Source: Pelagadaptatus sp034112445
GTDB lineage: Bacteria > Pseudomonadota > Gammaproteobacteria > Pseudomonadales > Cellvibrionaceae
Length of the DNA: 64,000 bases
Reading direction: 5' to 3'
NCBI GenBank assembly: GCA_034112445.1
Contig: JAWUVI010000022.1
Coordinates: 286,665-350,664, forward strand
Below the pieces are notes generated by a model that ran no database searches, was not told the DNA's origin, and was given only the letters and a program-made list of their open reading frames with translations. The position numbers and the translations under genes are program-made. Each line of letters starts with the position of its first letter. The stretch's first letter is position 1. Shown piece after piece: positions 19,079 to 27,770 of the stretch.

Positions 19079-19857
19079 TGGGCTGCCTCCGGTGCTGCAA
19101 TCGGCAGACTCATGATTTCAATGGACGCTTGCTTCTTAGCAATACGAATTCCCTTTAAAATAGCGCTGCGATAATCCCCAGCATCTACGTCAACCCACTG
19201 ACGCTGCTTTTGATCCCACACCCCTGAATTGTTCGTGTCAGTCGTTTGATACATCATGGCCACTCGCCCAACACGTAAAATATTAACCTCTCGTTCTTGC
19301 CCTGCCACTTCAAGAGTATCTTTGTACGTATCAATCTTACGTCCGTACTCCGACTCAATCTTGTAGGCCTCTAATACCTGACGGAATTTTTCAGAAACGG
19401 TAATATCCGAACGCTCTTGATTGTTGCGTAACATATTCAAGCGCTCTGTGCGCTCAGCCATATGAAAAGGGACATCTAACGCAACAAACTGCTCTAGGCC
19501 ATCCAACATTTTCAAAATTAATGGCTGGATTTGACGCTCGATAATCGTTACGTTTTCGATTGAGTCCTGTAGCTGACCGATAACTTCCAGCTGATTAGCA
19601 ATTTGCTTCTCGAGTTGAGAATTATAAACACGCAAACCTTCAATCTGCTTGTTGACCACTTTAAAGTCAGCTAACAGCTTGCTAGTTTGATCGGCAACTG
19701 AATCAATCCGTTGCTGCGAGGCTACCGCTTGAGCTGTTTTTGCTTCGCCGATTTTTAAAATGGAGTTAACCGATGTCTCAGCCTGCACTGAACCCGCCAT
19801 AAAACCGGCAGACAGAGCAGCAGCCAAGACGGCAGTCTTGAATAGTTGTGTTTTCAT
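19075..19857 (-). CDS. DUF3450 periplasmic protein, first gene of the TonB2 operon
   Basis: About 260 residues. A clean signal peptide (MKTQLFKTAVLAAALSAGFM, cleaved after SVQA) is followed by a coiled-coil region (residues about 40-100) and a domain ending in the family motif VAMMYQTTDTNNSGVWD. The frame can be extended 30 codons upstream, but an AGAGG five bases before 19857 and the signal peptide fix the start there. DUF3450 proteins head TonB2/TtpC operons in many marine gammaproteobacteria; their exact role is not known to me. The stop overlaps the next gene by four bases. Confidence 0.9.
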   Translation of the reverse strand: MKTQLFKTAVLAAALSAGFMAGSVQAETSVNSILKIGEAKTAQAVASQQRIDSVADQTSKLLADFKVVNKQIEGLRVYNSQLEKQIANQLEVIGQLQDSIENVTIIERQIQPLILKMLDGLEQFVALDVPFHMAERTERLNMLRNNQERSDITVSEKFRQVLEAYKIESEYGRKIDTYKDTLEVAGQEREVNILRVGRVAMMYQTTDTNNSGVWDQKQRQWVDVDAGDYRSAILKGIRIAKKQASIEIMSLPIAAPEAAQ

Positions 19858-19911
19858 ATGTCCCTCTGGAATTGAGTTCGCAATTTTTTGCACGATAAAC
19901 ACGCACAATTT

Positions 19912-19941
19912 ATTATATGCATCACCCACAGGCGTGAGTAA
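19912..19941 (-). promoter_or_regulatory. candidate promoter of the TonB2 operon
   Basis: A perfect TATAAT (19912-19917, minus strand) stands about 55 bases before the DUF3450 start. An 18-base spacer leads back to TTACTC (19936-19941), a poor -35 box. The rest of the 285-base gap up to folA (19858-20142) is AT-rich, with no Fur-box-like palindrome that I could find. A weak -35 would suit an activated promoter. Evidence is by inspection only. Confidence 0.35.
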
Positions 19942-20142
19942 CGGCACGGTATTTAGCTCTCTCTAAAAGAAATTATTTGGCGCCTTATTATTTTTTCAGC
20001 TTACCCAAAGATAAGTGATTGTGGCGTCCTAAATAGAACCATACATTTAAAGGCATCGCTGATTAATATTCAACCGGTTTAGCCCATATTTAAGAAATAA
20101 ATATCGAGCCCGATGAAGCTCTGTGCTTTTATATGAATTTGT

Positions 20143-20667
20143 CTATACGCTTTTACATAAAATGATAAAGCTATAATTTGGCTTACCGTTGTTGTCACCA
20201 GCATGATCAACGCGTTCAACTTCTTGCCAGTCCCCTTCGGTGAACTCAGGGAAATAAGCATCACCCTCGACGTTATCATGCACCTGAGTCAAGTATAACT
20301 TGTCCGCTAGCGGTAAAGCCTCTGAATAAATTTGAGCCCCACCAATAATCATAATTTCTTCTATCTGCCGCTCAAACGCATGATTTTTTGCCCTTTCGAT
20401 AGCTGCAGACAAAGAGCTTACGCTATCAACCCCCTCCGCACTCCAACCAGACTGACGAGTGATTACAATGTTTTTCCTTCCCGGCAACGGCCGGCCGATA
20501 GAGTCGTAAGTTTTGCGGCCCATTACAATAGGCTTCCCCATGGTCACCTGTTTGAAGTACTTTAAGTCTTCCGGTAAATGCCATGGCAATTCATTATTAT
20601 TCCCAATCACTCGGTTGCTCGACTGAGCCACAATAATAGCCACATCTACATCAGCACTGCTTTTCAT
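20143..20667 (-). CDS. folA: Dihydrofolate reductase
   Basis: Reduces dihydrofolate to tetrahydrofolate with NADPH in the cytosol. It has 174 residues. The pattern is standard: IIVAQSSNRVIGNNNELPWH, the catalytic Asp34 in LPEDLKYFK, VMGRKTYDSIGRPLPGRKN, IMIIGGAQIYSEALPLADK and LTQVHDNVEGDAYFPEF. It lies 51 bases after thyA, whose reaction produces the dihydrofolate it recycles, so the pair forms the thymidylate cycle in one transcript with lgt. Confidence 0.96.
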   Translation of the reverse strand: MKSSADVDVAIIVAQSSNRVIGNNNELPWHLPEDLKYFKQVTMGKPIVMGRKTYDSIGRPLPGRKNIVITRQSGWSAEGVDSVSSLSAAIERAKNHAFERQIEEIMIIGGAQIYSEALPLADKLYLTQVHDNVEGDAYFPEFTEGDWQEVERVDHAGDNNGKPNYSFIILCKSV

Positions 20668-20718
20668 ACTATTTTAATAACCTCACACAATAAATAACTT
20701 GCTGGAACAACAGTATTA

Positions 20719-21570
20719 TCACACTGAAAAGGGGTATGCGATGGGCTCATGATGCCTATAGTTAGAGACAGAGAAATCATCCATTGTCACCCAAGTTTCT
20801 ATATCTTCTAAGCTTTTAATGTCTGGATTAATCGTCAACTCTGGCTCACCGAGCGGCTCACGCTTGAGCTGAACATCACGCAACAATTCCAGCTGATCCT
20901 CATAAATGTGTGCATTAACAATCTTATGATAAGCAATTCCAGGCTTATGACCTGTAATTTGAGCAACCAACTTAAGCAACGTAAAGACTTGAACCTGATT
21001 AAAATTTAGCCCCAGCGGCACATCACAAGAGCGCTGATACGAAGTTAAATACAGAGTATCACCCAGCAAAGAGAAATTATGCGTGTGCATACATGGGCGC
21101 AAACAGCCCATATGAAATTCACCGGGATTATAAAAAGATAAAATTTCACCTCGGTCATCAATACCGTTGGTTAAATTGGTAATCAGCTTTTTAAGTTGAT
21201 CAACCGATCCGCCGTCCGGCTTACTCCAATCACGACCTTGCACACCATAAACTCGCCCCATATCGTCGTCACCATGGCGATGCGAACTTGCCAGCCAAAC
21301 ATCATTTTCATTGGCATTAGCATCCCACGTTTTTGTACCCAGACGGCGAAAGTCAGCAGCATTACTGTAACCACGTAAATAACCTAAGATTTCGGCAATT
21401 GCACTCTTCCAATAGCTTTTACGAGTGGTGATTAACGGAAGCTTGTTGTTGCCTACATCGTAAGACAAATCCGCATCAATCACTGTTAAGCAACGCTTGC
21501 CTGTGCGTTTATTTTCAACCCACACACCTTCATCAACAATCCTTTGGCATAAATCTAAATACTGGCGCAT
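20719..21570 (-). CDS. thyA: Thymidylate synthase
   Basis: Methylates dUMP to dTMP using methylene-tetrahydrofolate. The 283 residues from the ATG at 21570 start right at the conserved N-terminus (MRQYLDLCQRIVDEG). A 25-codon upstream extension would run back into lgt and was rejected. The nucleophile is Cys160 in GCLRPCMHTHNF; dUMP contacts lie in SYQRSCDVPLGLNFNQ. The active-site block differs from the common PCHxxxQF form (here PCMHTHNF), a variant of a subset of gammaproteobacterial enzymes. It begins only four bases after the lgt stop, so translation is probably coupled. Confidence 0.95.
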   Translation of the reverse strand: MRQYLDLCQRIVDEGVWVENKRTGKRCLTVIDADLSYDVGNNKLPLITTRKSYWKSAIAEILGYLRGYSNAADFRRLGTKTWDANANENDVWLASSHRHGDDDMGRVYGVQGRDWSKPDGGSVDQLKKLITNLTNGIDDRGEILSFYNPGEFHMGCLRPCMHTHNFSLLGDTLYLTSYQRSCDVPLGLNFNQVQVFTLLKLVAQITGHKPGIAYHKIVNAHIYEDQLELLRDVQLKREPLGEPELTINPDIKSLEDIETWVTMDDFSVSNYRHHEPIAYPFSV

Positions 21571-21574
21571 AGCT

Positions 21575-22381
21575 TCACAACTTCTTTTTATAAGGTTTAT
21601 TTTTAGAGAGGTACGCAAACATGAACAACGCCACTCCCAAGGCAATCATAGGCGTGCTCAGCAACTGCCCACGCGTCATCCATCCCAAGGCGTCGAAACC
21701 TATATGGCCATCGGGTTCACGCACAAATTCGACCGCAAACCGGAAACTCCCATATAACATCAGAAATAAACCGCTGACCGCCATGCGCGGACGTGGCTTA
21801 GCCGAAAACCACAGCAACACTAAAAACAAGACCAACCCCTCTAAAGCAGCCTGGTAGAGCTGTGACGGATGCCGAGCTAATTGCTCTGGGTCACGAGGAA
21901 AAACCATAGCCCAAGGAGCATCTGTCGCACGTCCCCATAATTCTTGACCAATAAAATTACCCAGCCGCCCTAACCCCAAGCCAATCGGCACCATTGGCAC
22001 AACAAAGTCAGCTACAGCAAAGAAAGGCTGCTTAATTTTGCGCGAATAAACCAGCAACGCTAACGCCACACCCAGCAATCCACCATGAAAAGACATGCCA
22101 CCTTCCCACACTCGCAACAACCAAACAGGATCTTGCACAAAACGATCAAAGTGATAAAAAATCACATAGCCGCAACGTCCGCCAAGAATAACCCCCACAG
22201 CGCCATAGACGATTAAATCTTCGACTTGCTCAGCGCGACATGGTGATCCCTGCTGACCGGAGCGTCGCATGGCCAACCACCAAGCTCCCGCAAATCCCAG
22301 TAAATACATAATGCCATACCAATGTATTTGTAATGGCCCCAGGGAAATCAAAACAGGGTCTATCGATGGGTACTTCAACAT
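21575..22381 (-). CDS. lgt: Prolipoprotein diacylglyceryl transferase
   Basis: Inner-membrane enzyme that moves diacylglycerol from phosphatidylglycerol to the lipobox cysteine of prolipoproteins. 268 residues with about seven membrane helices. Family signatures: MSFHGGLLGVALALL (the HGGLLG motif), LGLGRLGNFIGQELWGR and RHPSQLYQAALEGLVLF. It comes first in lgt-thyA-folA, a common gammaproteobacterial order. A substrate candidate in the window is the imelysin-like lipoprotein at 31521-32645. Confidence 0.96.
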   Translation of the reverse strand: MLKYPSIDPVLISLGPLQIHWYGIMYLLGFAGAWWLAMRRSGQQGSPCRAEQVEDLIVYGAVGVILGGRCGYVIFYHFDRFVQDPVWLLRVWEGGMSFHGGLLGVALALLVYSRKIKQPFFAVADFVVPMVPIGLGLGRLGNFIGQELWGRATDAPWAMVFPRDPEQLARHPSQLYQAALEGLVLFLVLLWFSAKPRPRMAVSGLFLMLYGSFRFAVEFVREPDGHIGFDALGWMTRGQLLSTPMIALGVALFMFAYLSKNKPYKKKL

Positions 22382-22473
22382 AAAACCAACTCAATCAAAA
22401 ACGACATATTCACAAAAACCGTATCAAGCAATACCTGTATTAAACAACATCCGCGCTATTAAACAATTCCCGT

Positions 22474-23319
22474 TTAAACAATTCCCGCGCCACTTAAAAA
22501 CAACTGTAACGCAATAATCAGCAACACCAATGCAAAAGCTCGTTGCAGTTTTTCAGCAGGTAAACGATGAGCTAGCTTTGCACCAATCCGTGCGGCAGGC
22601 GCACTGCACACAACAATTCCAGCAAAAGCAGGCAAATAGAAAAAACCCAAAGAATAACTGGGTAGCTCAGAGTGACCCCACCCTTGATAGATATAGGAGC
22701 ACACACCCGACACCGCGATAGGAAAACCTAATGCTGCAGAAGTTGCCACAGCCCTCGCCATGACCACATTACAATAACGTAAAAACGGCACTGTTAGAGA
22801 ACCGCCTCCAACCCCAAATAACGCTGAAACTCCACCAATGATCAAGCCTGCAATCCCAATCCCAAAACGCCCAGGAACCCTGCGAGCGCTTCCAGCCAAC
22901 GCCGTCAGCATACTGACCGCTACCAACGCTAAAAAACCAGCAAACGCCATTTGCAGCTCTACTCCAGCCAGCCGAGATGCAACCACACCACCTAACCAGC
23001 CACCAATGAAAACACCGGGCACCATAGACTTTAAAATAGCTATATCAACAGCTTTTCTTTGCCAGTGAGTCCAACTCGAAATAGACGCTGTAATCACAAT
23101 ACAGCCCAAGGATGTTCCCACCGCCAAGTGAGTCATAATCACATCAGGAAAGGCCAATCCCGTGAAGGTATAAATCAGTGCCGGCACTATAACCACGCCA
23201 CCACCTAAACCAAACATTCCAGCGATGAGGCCAGCAACCAATCCCACCACAATAAAAATTAATAACAACGAAATCACATTCAGTCCATTTTGAGGAGAGA
23301 TTTTATTAAAGGCATACAC
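22474..23319 (-). CDS. TSUP (TauE/SafE) family membrane permease
   Basis: 281-residue polytopic membrane protein of the sulfite-exporter TauE/SafE family: two homologous halves, each starting with a glycine-rich helix (VAGLIAGMFGLGGGVVIVPA and IGGVSALFGVGGGSLTVPFL), about eight helices in all. Members move sulfite, sulfoacetate or other organosulfur anions; nothing here shows which. It is 92 bases upstream of lgt and may share its transcript, and it diverges from the NRDE gene. Start by longest frame; a GTG about 14 codons in would remove the hydrophilic lead. Confidence 0.88.
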   Translation of the reverse strand: MYAFNKISPQNGLNVISLLLIFIVVGLVAGLIAGMFGLGGGVVIVPALIYTFTGLAFPDVIMTHLAVGTSLGCIVITASISSWTHWQRKAVDIAILKSMVPGVFIGGWLGGVVASRLAGVELQMAFAGFLALVAVSMLTALAGSARRVPGRFGIGIAGLIIGGVSALFGVGGGSLTVPFLRYCNVVMARAVATSAALGFPIAVSGVCSYIYQGWGHSELPSYSLGFFYLPAFAGIVVCSAPAARIGAKLAHRLPAEKLQRAFALVLLIIALQLFLSGAGIV

Positions 23320-23384
23320 TACCAGCTAGCAAAGCAGAATTTTTCGTTATACTGCCTAAAAAACTTACGGGCAGCTAATATACC

Positions 23385-24182
23385 ATGTGTTTAATCTCTT
23401 TTGCTCTGCGCGTTCACCCAGATTTCCCGTTAATTGTAGCGGCCAACCGTGATGAATTTTTCAATCGGCCATCCTCTACCGCTCACTACTGGGATGATGA
23501 CAGTAGCCTCTTTGCTGGTCGCGACCTGTCCGCGGGCGGAACTTGGCTAGGCGTCAACCAGCAAGGCCTCTTTAGCGCCCTGACTAATTATCGAGAAATG
23601 AACAACCTTGATACAGACCAAAATTATATTTCACGCGGCAATCTGACCCGTGATTTTTTACAATATAAACCAGCTGGAAATAGCCTATCGATAGAGTCTT
23701 ACTTTGCCCAACTAAAACAACATGATAATTCCTACAATGGGTACAATTTACTCGCAGGAACCCCTGATAAATTGGGTTATTACTCAAATCGAGGTAATGC
23801 TTTTCATTCTCTTGACGAAGGTATTTACGGGCTCAGCAACGGCTTATTAGATACTCCCTGGCCCAAGACCATAAGCTGTAAAAAAGCTCTACAAGAAGCC
23901 ATTACCCATACCGACCCAGAAGTCATCACAGAACTTTTGTTTACTGCATTAAGTGATACTCAACCCGCTGCCAAACACCTACTTCCAGACACAGGCATTG
24001 GCATGGAGTGGGAAGCCTTTCTGTCACCACGCTTTATTATTGGGGAGGAGTACGGCACCCGCACGTCTACAGTGCTTCTATTTGATCACGCAGGTCGTAT
24101 TACTTTTAATGAGCGAAACTTCACGGCCAATGCCGAGCAATCAGACCAACAACGCGTCGTAATACAAACTAACTACTCATAG
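23385..24182 (+). CDS. NRDE/TANGO2 family protein
   Basis: 265-residue protein of the TANGO2 (NRDE) family. It begins with MCLISFALRVHPDFPLIVAA, in which Cys2 would be the N-terminal nucleophile of an Ntn-type fold, and continues with the name-giving NRDEFFNRPS, then GRDLSAGGTWLGVNQQG and SNGLLDTPWPK. Eukaryotic TANGO2 is linked to heme and lipid handling; bacterial roles are unclear. TATACT (23348-23353) about 30 bases before the ATG is a reasonable -10 box in the 65-base divergent gap. The L,D-transpeptidase gene follows by 26 bases. Confidence 0.88.
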   Translation: MCLISFALRVHPDFPLIVAANRDEFFNRPSSTAHYWDDDSSLFAGRDLSAGGTWLGVNQQGLFSALTNYREMNNLDTDQNYISRGNLTRDFLQYKPAGNSLSIESYFAQLKQHDNSYNGYNLLAGTPDKLGYYSNRGNAFHSLDEGIYGLSNGLLDTPWPKTISCKKALQEAITHTDPEVITELLFTALSDTQPAAKHLLPDTGIGMEWEAFLSPRFIIGEEYGTRTSTVLLFDHAGRITFNERNFTANAEQSDQQRVVIQTNYS

Positions 24183-24208
24183 CGTAAACTTATTGCCATA
24201 CTGTGATC

Positions 24209-26008
24209 ATGAACCGACTGAAAACACTCGCCACCAGAGAACGTAAACGCAGCAATCCGATTTTATGGGTTTTGCTGTTAGTGACTGGCTGCTCATTTCT
24301 GTTTCATCATGCCTACCAAGCTAATGCCGAGCTCACACCAATACTGCCGACACTGGCCGCACAAAGTAATTTAGAACGCCTCCTCACAATTGATAGCGAC
24401 ACACTCGCCAATAAAAATCCAATTAGACACCTACAAACCATTCAGAAAATTTACCGTCAAAACCAGCACAACCTTTTGTGGCTGAAAGGCTATCAACTAT
24501 CCGACAATGGTGAGCACTTACTTCAGCAATTAATGGAAACCAGTGCCGATGAGCTGTTTGATTACCAGTACCACCTCGCTTACATCCAGCAGCGCCTCTA
24601 CAATATGCAAACCTTACCTCGTGAAGCCGCCGCTCTCGACATTGTTATTACCGACGCATTTATATCCTACGCATTGGATGCACTGAGCGACAAGTTATTA
24701 CTTTCCACTAACAGTAGAGTCAATCAGCATTTTCAACCCGTGGCTTTTCATGCTCCAAATTCGGCCTTGAGTCAAGACCAGCAGGATGAGAGCAAGCGCA
24801 ACAACATCGTCCGCCTGCTCAAGGACAATCCAAAGCCACAACAACTTGGCAACATTCTCAGCAAACTTAGCCCACCTCATCAACAGTACGAACGCCTGCG
24901 GAAAGCGTTCATTAGCTATCAAGCTTTAACCAATGACAATCGCTGGAAAAAAATTCCAACTGGGCCAATCATAAAACTGGGCGATAGCCACCCACAGGTC
25001 AAAATGCTCCGCACCCTACTGACTGTATACGGTGACTACCCTCTGCAAAAAAACAACTTGGCGCAAGTATTCGGCAGCTCTCACGAACTCAGCGAAGCAG
25101 AGCAAATGACTTTTGACGTCGAATTAGATCAAGCACTGAAGAATTTTCAACGTCGACATGGCAGCGAAAAAATTGATGGCAAGCTCGGCAATGACACCCG
25201 ACGCTTACTCAATATTTCTCCCAACTTTAGAGTGCGCCAAATTGCCCTCAATATGAAACGCTGGCGAGAATTGCCGCGAGATCTAGGCGATCGCTATCTA
25301 TGGGTCAACATGACTAACTTCACCTTAGAGCTTATCAACCAGTCTCAAACCGAACTATCGATGAAGGTGATTATTGGTAAAACCTACCGCAAAACGCCGG
25401 TCATAACCGAGAGTATCAGCACCTTAGTTTTGAATCCGCATTGGAATGTACCACGTCGAATTGCTCTGTATGATATTTTACCGCAAGCTAAAAAAGACCC
25501 GACTTACCTCACCACGCGCAACATCAAAGTGCTTAAGGGATGGAAAAGCAAAGCCGGTGTTAATGTTAACGACATCAACTGGAGCGCAATGAGCGCTAAA
25601 AATTTCCCCTATCGCCTGCAGCAACAGCCTGGTCGCGGCAATGCCTTAGGTGATGTGAAATTTGTTTTACCAAACGATCAATCCATCTACCTGCACGACA
25701 CCAGCCATCCTGGATTATTTAACCGTAAATTACGCACGCTAAGTTCTGGCTGCGTACGAGTAGAAAAACCGCTGCAGCTGGCTCAAGCATTATTGCAAAC
25801 CGATAACACTCGCTGGACCAGTAAACGTATTGCCAAAACTATTCGTGGTCGTAAGACTCAATATGTGAAACTTCCCAAACCCGTACCTACCTATCTGTTT
25901 TACCAAACAACTTGGGTAGACGACCAAGGCGAAATTCAATTTAGAGATGATATTTACGATCGAGATCAAGTTGTACACAGCCGATTAACGCAAACCATTT
26001 CTCTTTAA
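24209..26008 (+). CDS. L,D-transpeptidase of the YcbB (LdtD) type
   Basis: Periplasmic peptidoglycan cross-linking enzyme of about 599 residues. It has an N-terminal membrane anchor or signal (ILWVLLLVTGCSFLFHHAY), a helical YcbB-like scaffold domain, a peptidoglycan-binding domain (about 255-335; HPQVKMLRTLLTVYGDYP ... LKNFQRRHG) and a YkuD catalytic domain. The active site reads YLHDTSHPGLFNRK ... TLSSGCVRVEKP with nucleophile Cys515. The ATG at 24209 is preferred over an in-frame GTG two codons earlier. YcbB forms 3-3 cross-links and, in E. coli, gives beta-lactam tolerance. The next gene is YcbK-like, matching E. coli ycbB-ycbK order. Confidence 0.93.
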   Translation: MNRLKTLATRERKRSNPILWVLLLVTGCSFLFHHAYQANAELTPILPTLAAQSNLERLLTIDSDTLANKNPIRHLQTIQKIYRQNQHNLLWLKGYQLSDNGEHLLQQLMETSADELFDYQYHLAYIQQRLYNMQTLPREAAALDIVITDAFISYALDALSDKLLLSTNSRVNQHFQPVAFHAPNSALSQDQQDESKRNNIVRLLKDNPKPQQLGNILSKLSPPHQQYERLRKAFISYQALTNDNRWKKIPTGPIIKLGDSHPQVKMLRTLLTVYGDYPLQKNNLAQVFGSSHELSEAEQMTFDVELDQALKNFQRRHGSEKIDGKLGNDTRRLLNISPNFRVRQIALNMKRWRELPRDLGDRYLWVNMTNFTLELINQSQTELSMKVIIGKTYRKTPVITESISTLVLNPHWNVPRRIALYDILPQAKKDPTYLTTRNIKVLKGWKSKAGVNVNDINWSAMSAKNFPYRLQQQPGRGNALGDVKFVLPNDQSIYLHDTSHPGLFNRKLRTLSSGCVRVEKPLQLAQALLQTDNTRWTSKRIAKTIRGRKTQYVKLPKPVPTYLFYQTTWVDDQGEIQFRDDIYDRDQVVHSRLTQTISL

Positions 26009-26073
26009 GCTCCACCAAAAGCGACACATTTCACAAAACCAAAATAGAATGGCGCTCATTCAACTTGATCATC

Positions 26074-26102
26074 TTGTATACAGATCATCATCTGTGCATA
26101 AT
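26074..26102 (+). promoter_or_regulatory. candidate promoter with palindromic operator before the ycbK-like gene
   Basis: TTGTAT (26074-26079) and CATAAT (26097-26102) are exactly 17 bases apart. The spacer holds a perfect inverted repeat, ACAGAT-CATC-ATCTGT (26080-26095), the classical position for a repressor operator. It is 54 bases upstream of the ATG at 26156. This suggests that the ycbK-like gene and the acyltransferase after it are controlled apart from the L,D-transpeptidase gene. I do not recognise the palindrome as a known regulator's box. Confidence 0.45.
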
Positions 26103-26155
26103 GCGCGCGCACCGGCTTAATACCGCTCTATTGACACGATTTACTTAGGTTTTAA

Positions 26156-26728
26156 ATGCTTTATTCTCGTAGAAAATTTTTAACGCTGTCCTCTGTGGCC
26201 GCTCTTAGTACCTTCAATCAATCCGCTTTCAGCGCCACGCAACATAATGCATCTGCTTCTCATACTGCGTCCGGATTAGAACTCAATAGAAATTTAATAT
26301 TGAAGAACCTACACACCGGCGAAAACATCAATGTGGATTACTGTCATGCAGGCCTCTACCAAGACGATGCATTAACTGAGCTGAATCATTTCTTTCGTGA
26401 TCACCGTACCGATACCGTGACACAAATGGATCCAAAGCTACTCGACAGTATTCATAAGCTCACCAAAGACATCGAATATAGTGGCGAGATTCATATTATC
26501 TCGGGATATCGCTCACCCGAAACCAATGAGAAATTACGCTCTCAGGGCCATAAAGTCGCCAAGCGCAGCTATCACATGTCTGGCCAAGCCATAGACTTGC
26601 GCCTGCCAGGTAAAGAACTCAAACAAGTTCATTCGGCCGCTATCCAACACCACGTCGGTGGAGTAGGCTATTATCCTCGCAGTAATTTTTTACACCTCGA
26701 TACTGGCCGTCAACGCCGCTGGGGTTAA
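26156..26728 (+). CDS. YcbK-like DUF882 / M15-type peptidase, Tat-exported
   Basis: 190-residue protein with a twin-arginine signal (SRRKFLTLSSVAALS) and a DUF882/peptidase M15 domain. The zinc ligands can be read: His140 and Asp147 in SYHMSGQAIDLRLPG and His180 in NFLHLDTG, after the substrate loop ISGYRSPETN. Members are periplasmic peptidoglycan peptidases or lytic cofactors, close in fold to D,D-carboxypeptidases. It follows the L,D-transpeptidase gene across a 147-base gap with its own candidate promoter. Tat export implies folding with metal before export. Confidence 0.92.
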   Translation: MLYSRRKFLTLSSVAALSTFNQSAFSATQHNASASHTASGLELNRNLILKNLHTGENINVDYCHAGLYQDDALTELNHFFRDHRTDTVTQMDPKLLDSIHKLTKDIEYSGEIHIISGYRSPETNEKLRSQGHKVAKRSYHMSGQAIDLRLPGKELKQVHSAAIQHHVGGVGYYPRSNFLHLDTGRQRRWG

Positions 26729-26751
26729 CCGACAAAGAGATTCGACACCCC

Positions 26752-27753
26752 ATGACACAACCAGCCAAATCTTCAGGGTCCCCTAGCAAAGCTGTAGACT
26801 CCAAAGGCGTGCTAGATGAATACTGCTTCCAGTGGCAATTTCTAGCACCAAAATATTGGTTGCTGTGGTTATGGTTTGGCCTGCTGTGGTGTATCAGTCG
26901 ACTGCCTTACCGCTTATTTTGCATTATTGCCGAAAGTATTGGCTTGTTGGCCATGAAAATGAGCAGTACCCGTCTTTATTTTGCTGAGCGCAATGTCGAA
27001 CTGTGCTTTCCCGAACTCAGTCAAGCCCAAAGAGCGGTTATTGTACGTGACTCATTCAAAGGTGCCGGCATGGCTCTATTTGAGTCAGGACTAGTGTGGT
27101 GGCCCAATAACAGCTTAAAAAAGAAAGTTGAAATTCTTGGCCTAGAACACATTCATCAAGCTCAGCAAGCAGGGCGTAACATTATGCTCTTTGTGCCGCA
27201 CGTCACCTGTTTGGAGCCTTGCTTTGCCTTATTCAGCAATCACGTCCCAGTCAATATTTTATTTCGCGTGCATGACAATCCTCTATGGGAATACATGGCG
27301 GGTCGTGGGCGACGCTCTTACCAAATAAGAATGATGCCGCGTAAAAAAGTCGGTGAATTTCTTAACATGATGAATGAAGGGATTCCTGGACTCATTGCCG
27401 CCGATCAAGATATGGGCAAAAAGCGCAGCTTATTTATTCCATTCTTTGGGATTCCAGCCGCCACAATTCCATCGGTCGCTTCATTTGCAGAACAAACCGA
27501 CGCTGAAGTCATGTTCATTTCAGCCTATCGCCGCCATCGGCAAGGTTACACAGTGGAAGTACACCCACCCTTACAAAATTTCCCCAGTGCTGACGTTGAA
27601 GCCGATTGTGTCATCACTAATCAGCTGGTCGAAGATTTTGTGCGCCAGCATCCAAGTGATTACTTGTGGCAGCACCGTCGGTTTAAAACTCGTCCCGAGG
27701 GTGACAAGTCTTTATATGATAGAAAAAAGAAGAAGAAAAATAAGAAGAGCTAA
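26752..27753 (+). CDS. lpxL: Lipid A biosynthesis lauroyl acyltransferase (LpxL/HtrB family)
   Basis: 333-residue inner-membrane acyltransferase that adds a secondary acyl chain to Kdo2-lipid IVA. An N-terminal membrane helix (about 34-50, YWLLWLWFGLLWCISRLP) precedes the catalytic HX4E motif: His150 and Glu155 in FVPHVTCLEPC. Later blocks RMMPRKKVGEFLNMMNEG and AADQDMGKKRSLFIPFFG are typical of the family. The C-terminus is a lysine run (DRKKKKKNKKS), perhaps a membrane-surface anchor. It is 23 bases after the ycbK-like gene, forming an envelope-building cluster. LpxL versus LpxM or LpxP cannot be decided here. Confidence 0.9.
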   Translation: MTQPAKSSGSPSKAVDSKGVLDEYCFQWQFLAPKYWLLWLWFGLLWCISRLPYRLFCIIAESIGLLAMKMSSTRLYFAERNVELCFPELSQAQRAVIVRDSFKGAGMALFESGLVWWPNNSLKKKVEILGLEHIHQAQQAGRNIMLFVPHVTCLEPCFALFSNHVPVNILFRVHDNPLWEYMAGRGRRSYQIRMMPRKKVGEFLNMMNEGIPGLIAADQDMGKKRSLFIPFFGIPAATIPSVASFAEQTDAEVMFISAYRRHRQGYTVEVHPPLQNFPSADVEADCVITNQLVEDFVRQHPSDYLWQHRRFKTRPEGDKSLYDRKKKKKNKKS

Positions 27754-27770
27754 GTATTCTTAGCTCTTTT
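27745..27770. terminator. bidirectional terminator overlapping the lpxL and ptsP stop codons
   Basis: A perfect 10-bp stem (AAGAGCTAAG 27745-27754, loop TATT, CTTAGCTCTT 27759-27768) lies between the convergent genes. The lpxL stop (27751-27753) and the ptsP stop (27760-27762) are both inside it. It is followed by T residues on the plus strand, and by CTTATTTTTC on the minus strand, so it can end transcription both ways. Confidence 0.75.

Noticed and set aside
21571..21645. 25-codon upstream extension of thyA
   Set aside because: It runs into lgt, is unlike the family, and the conserved N-terminus begins exactly at the ATG at 21570.
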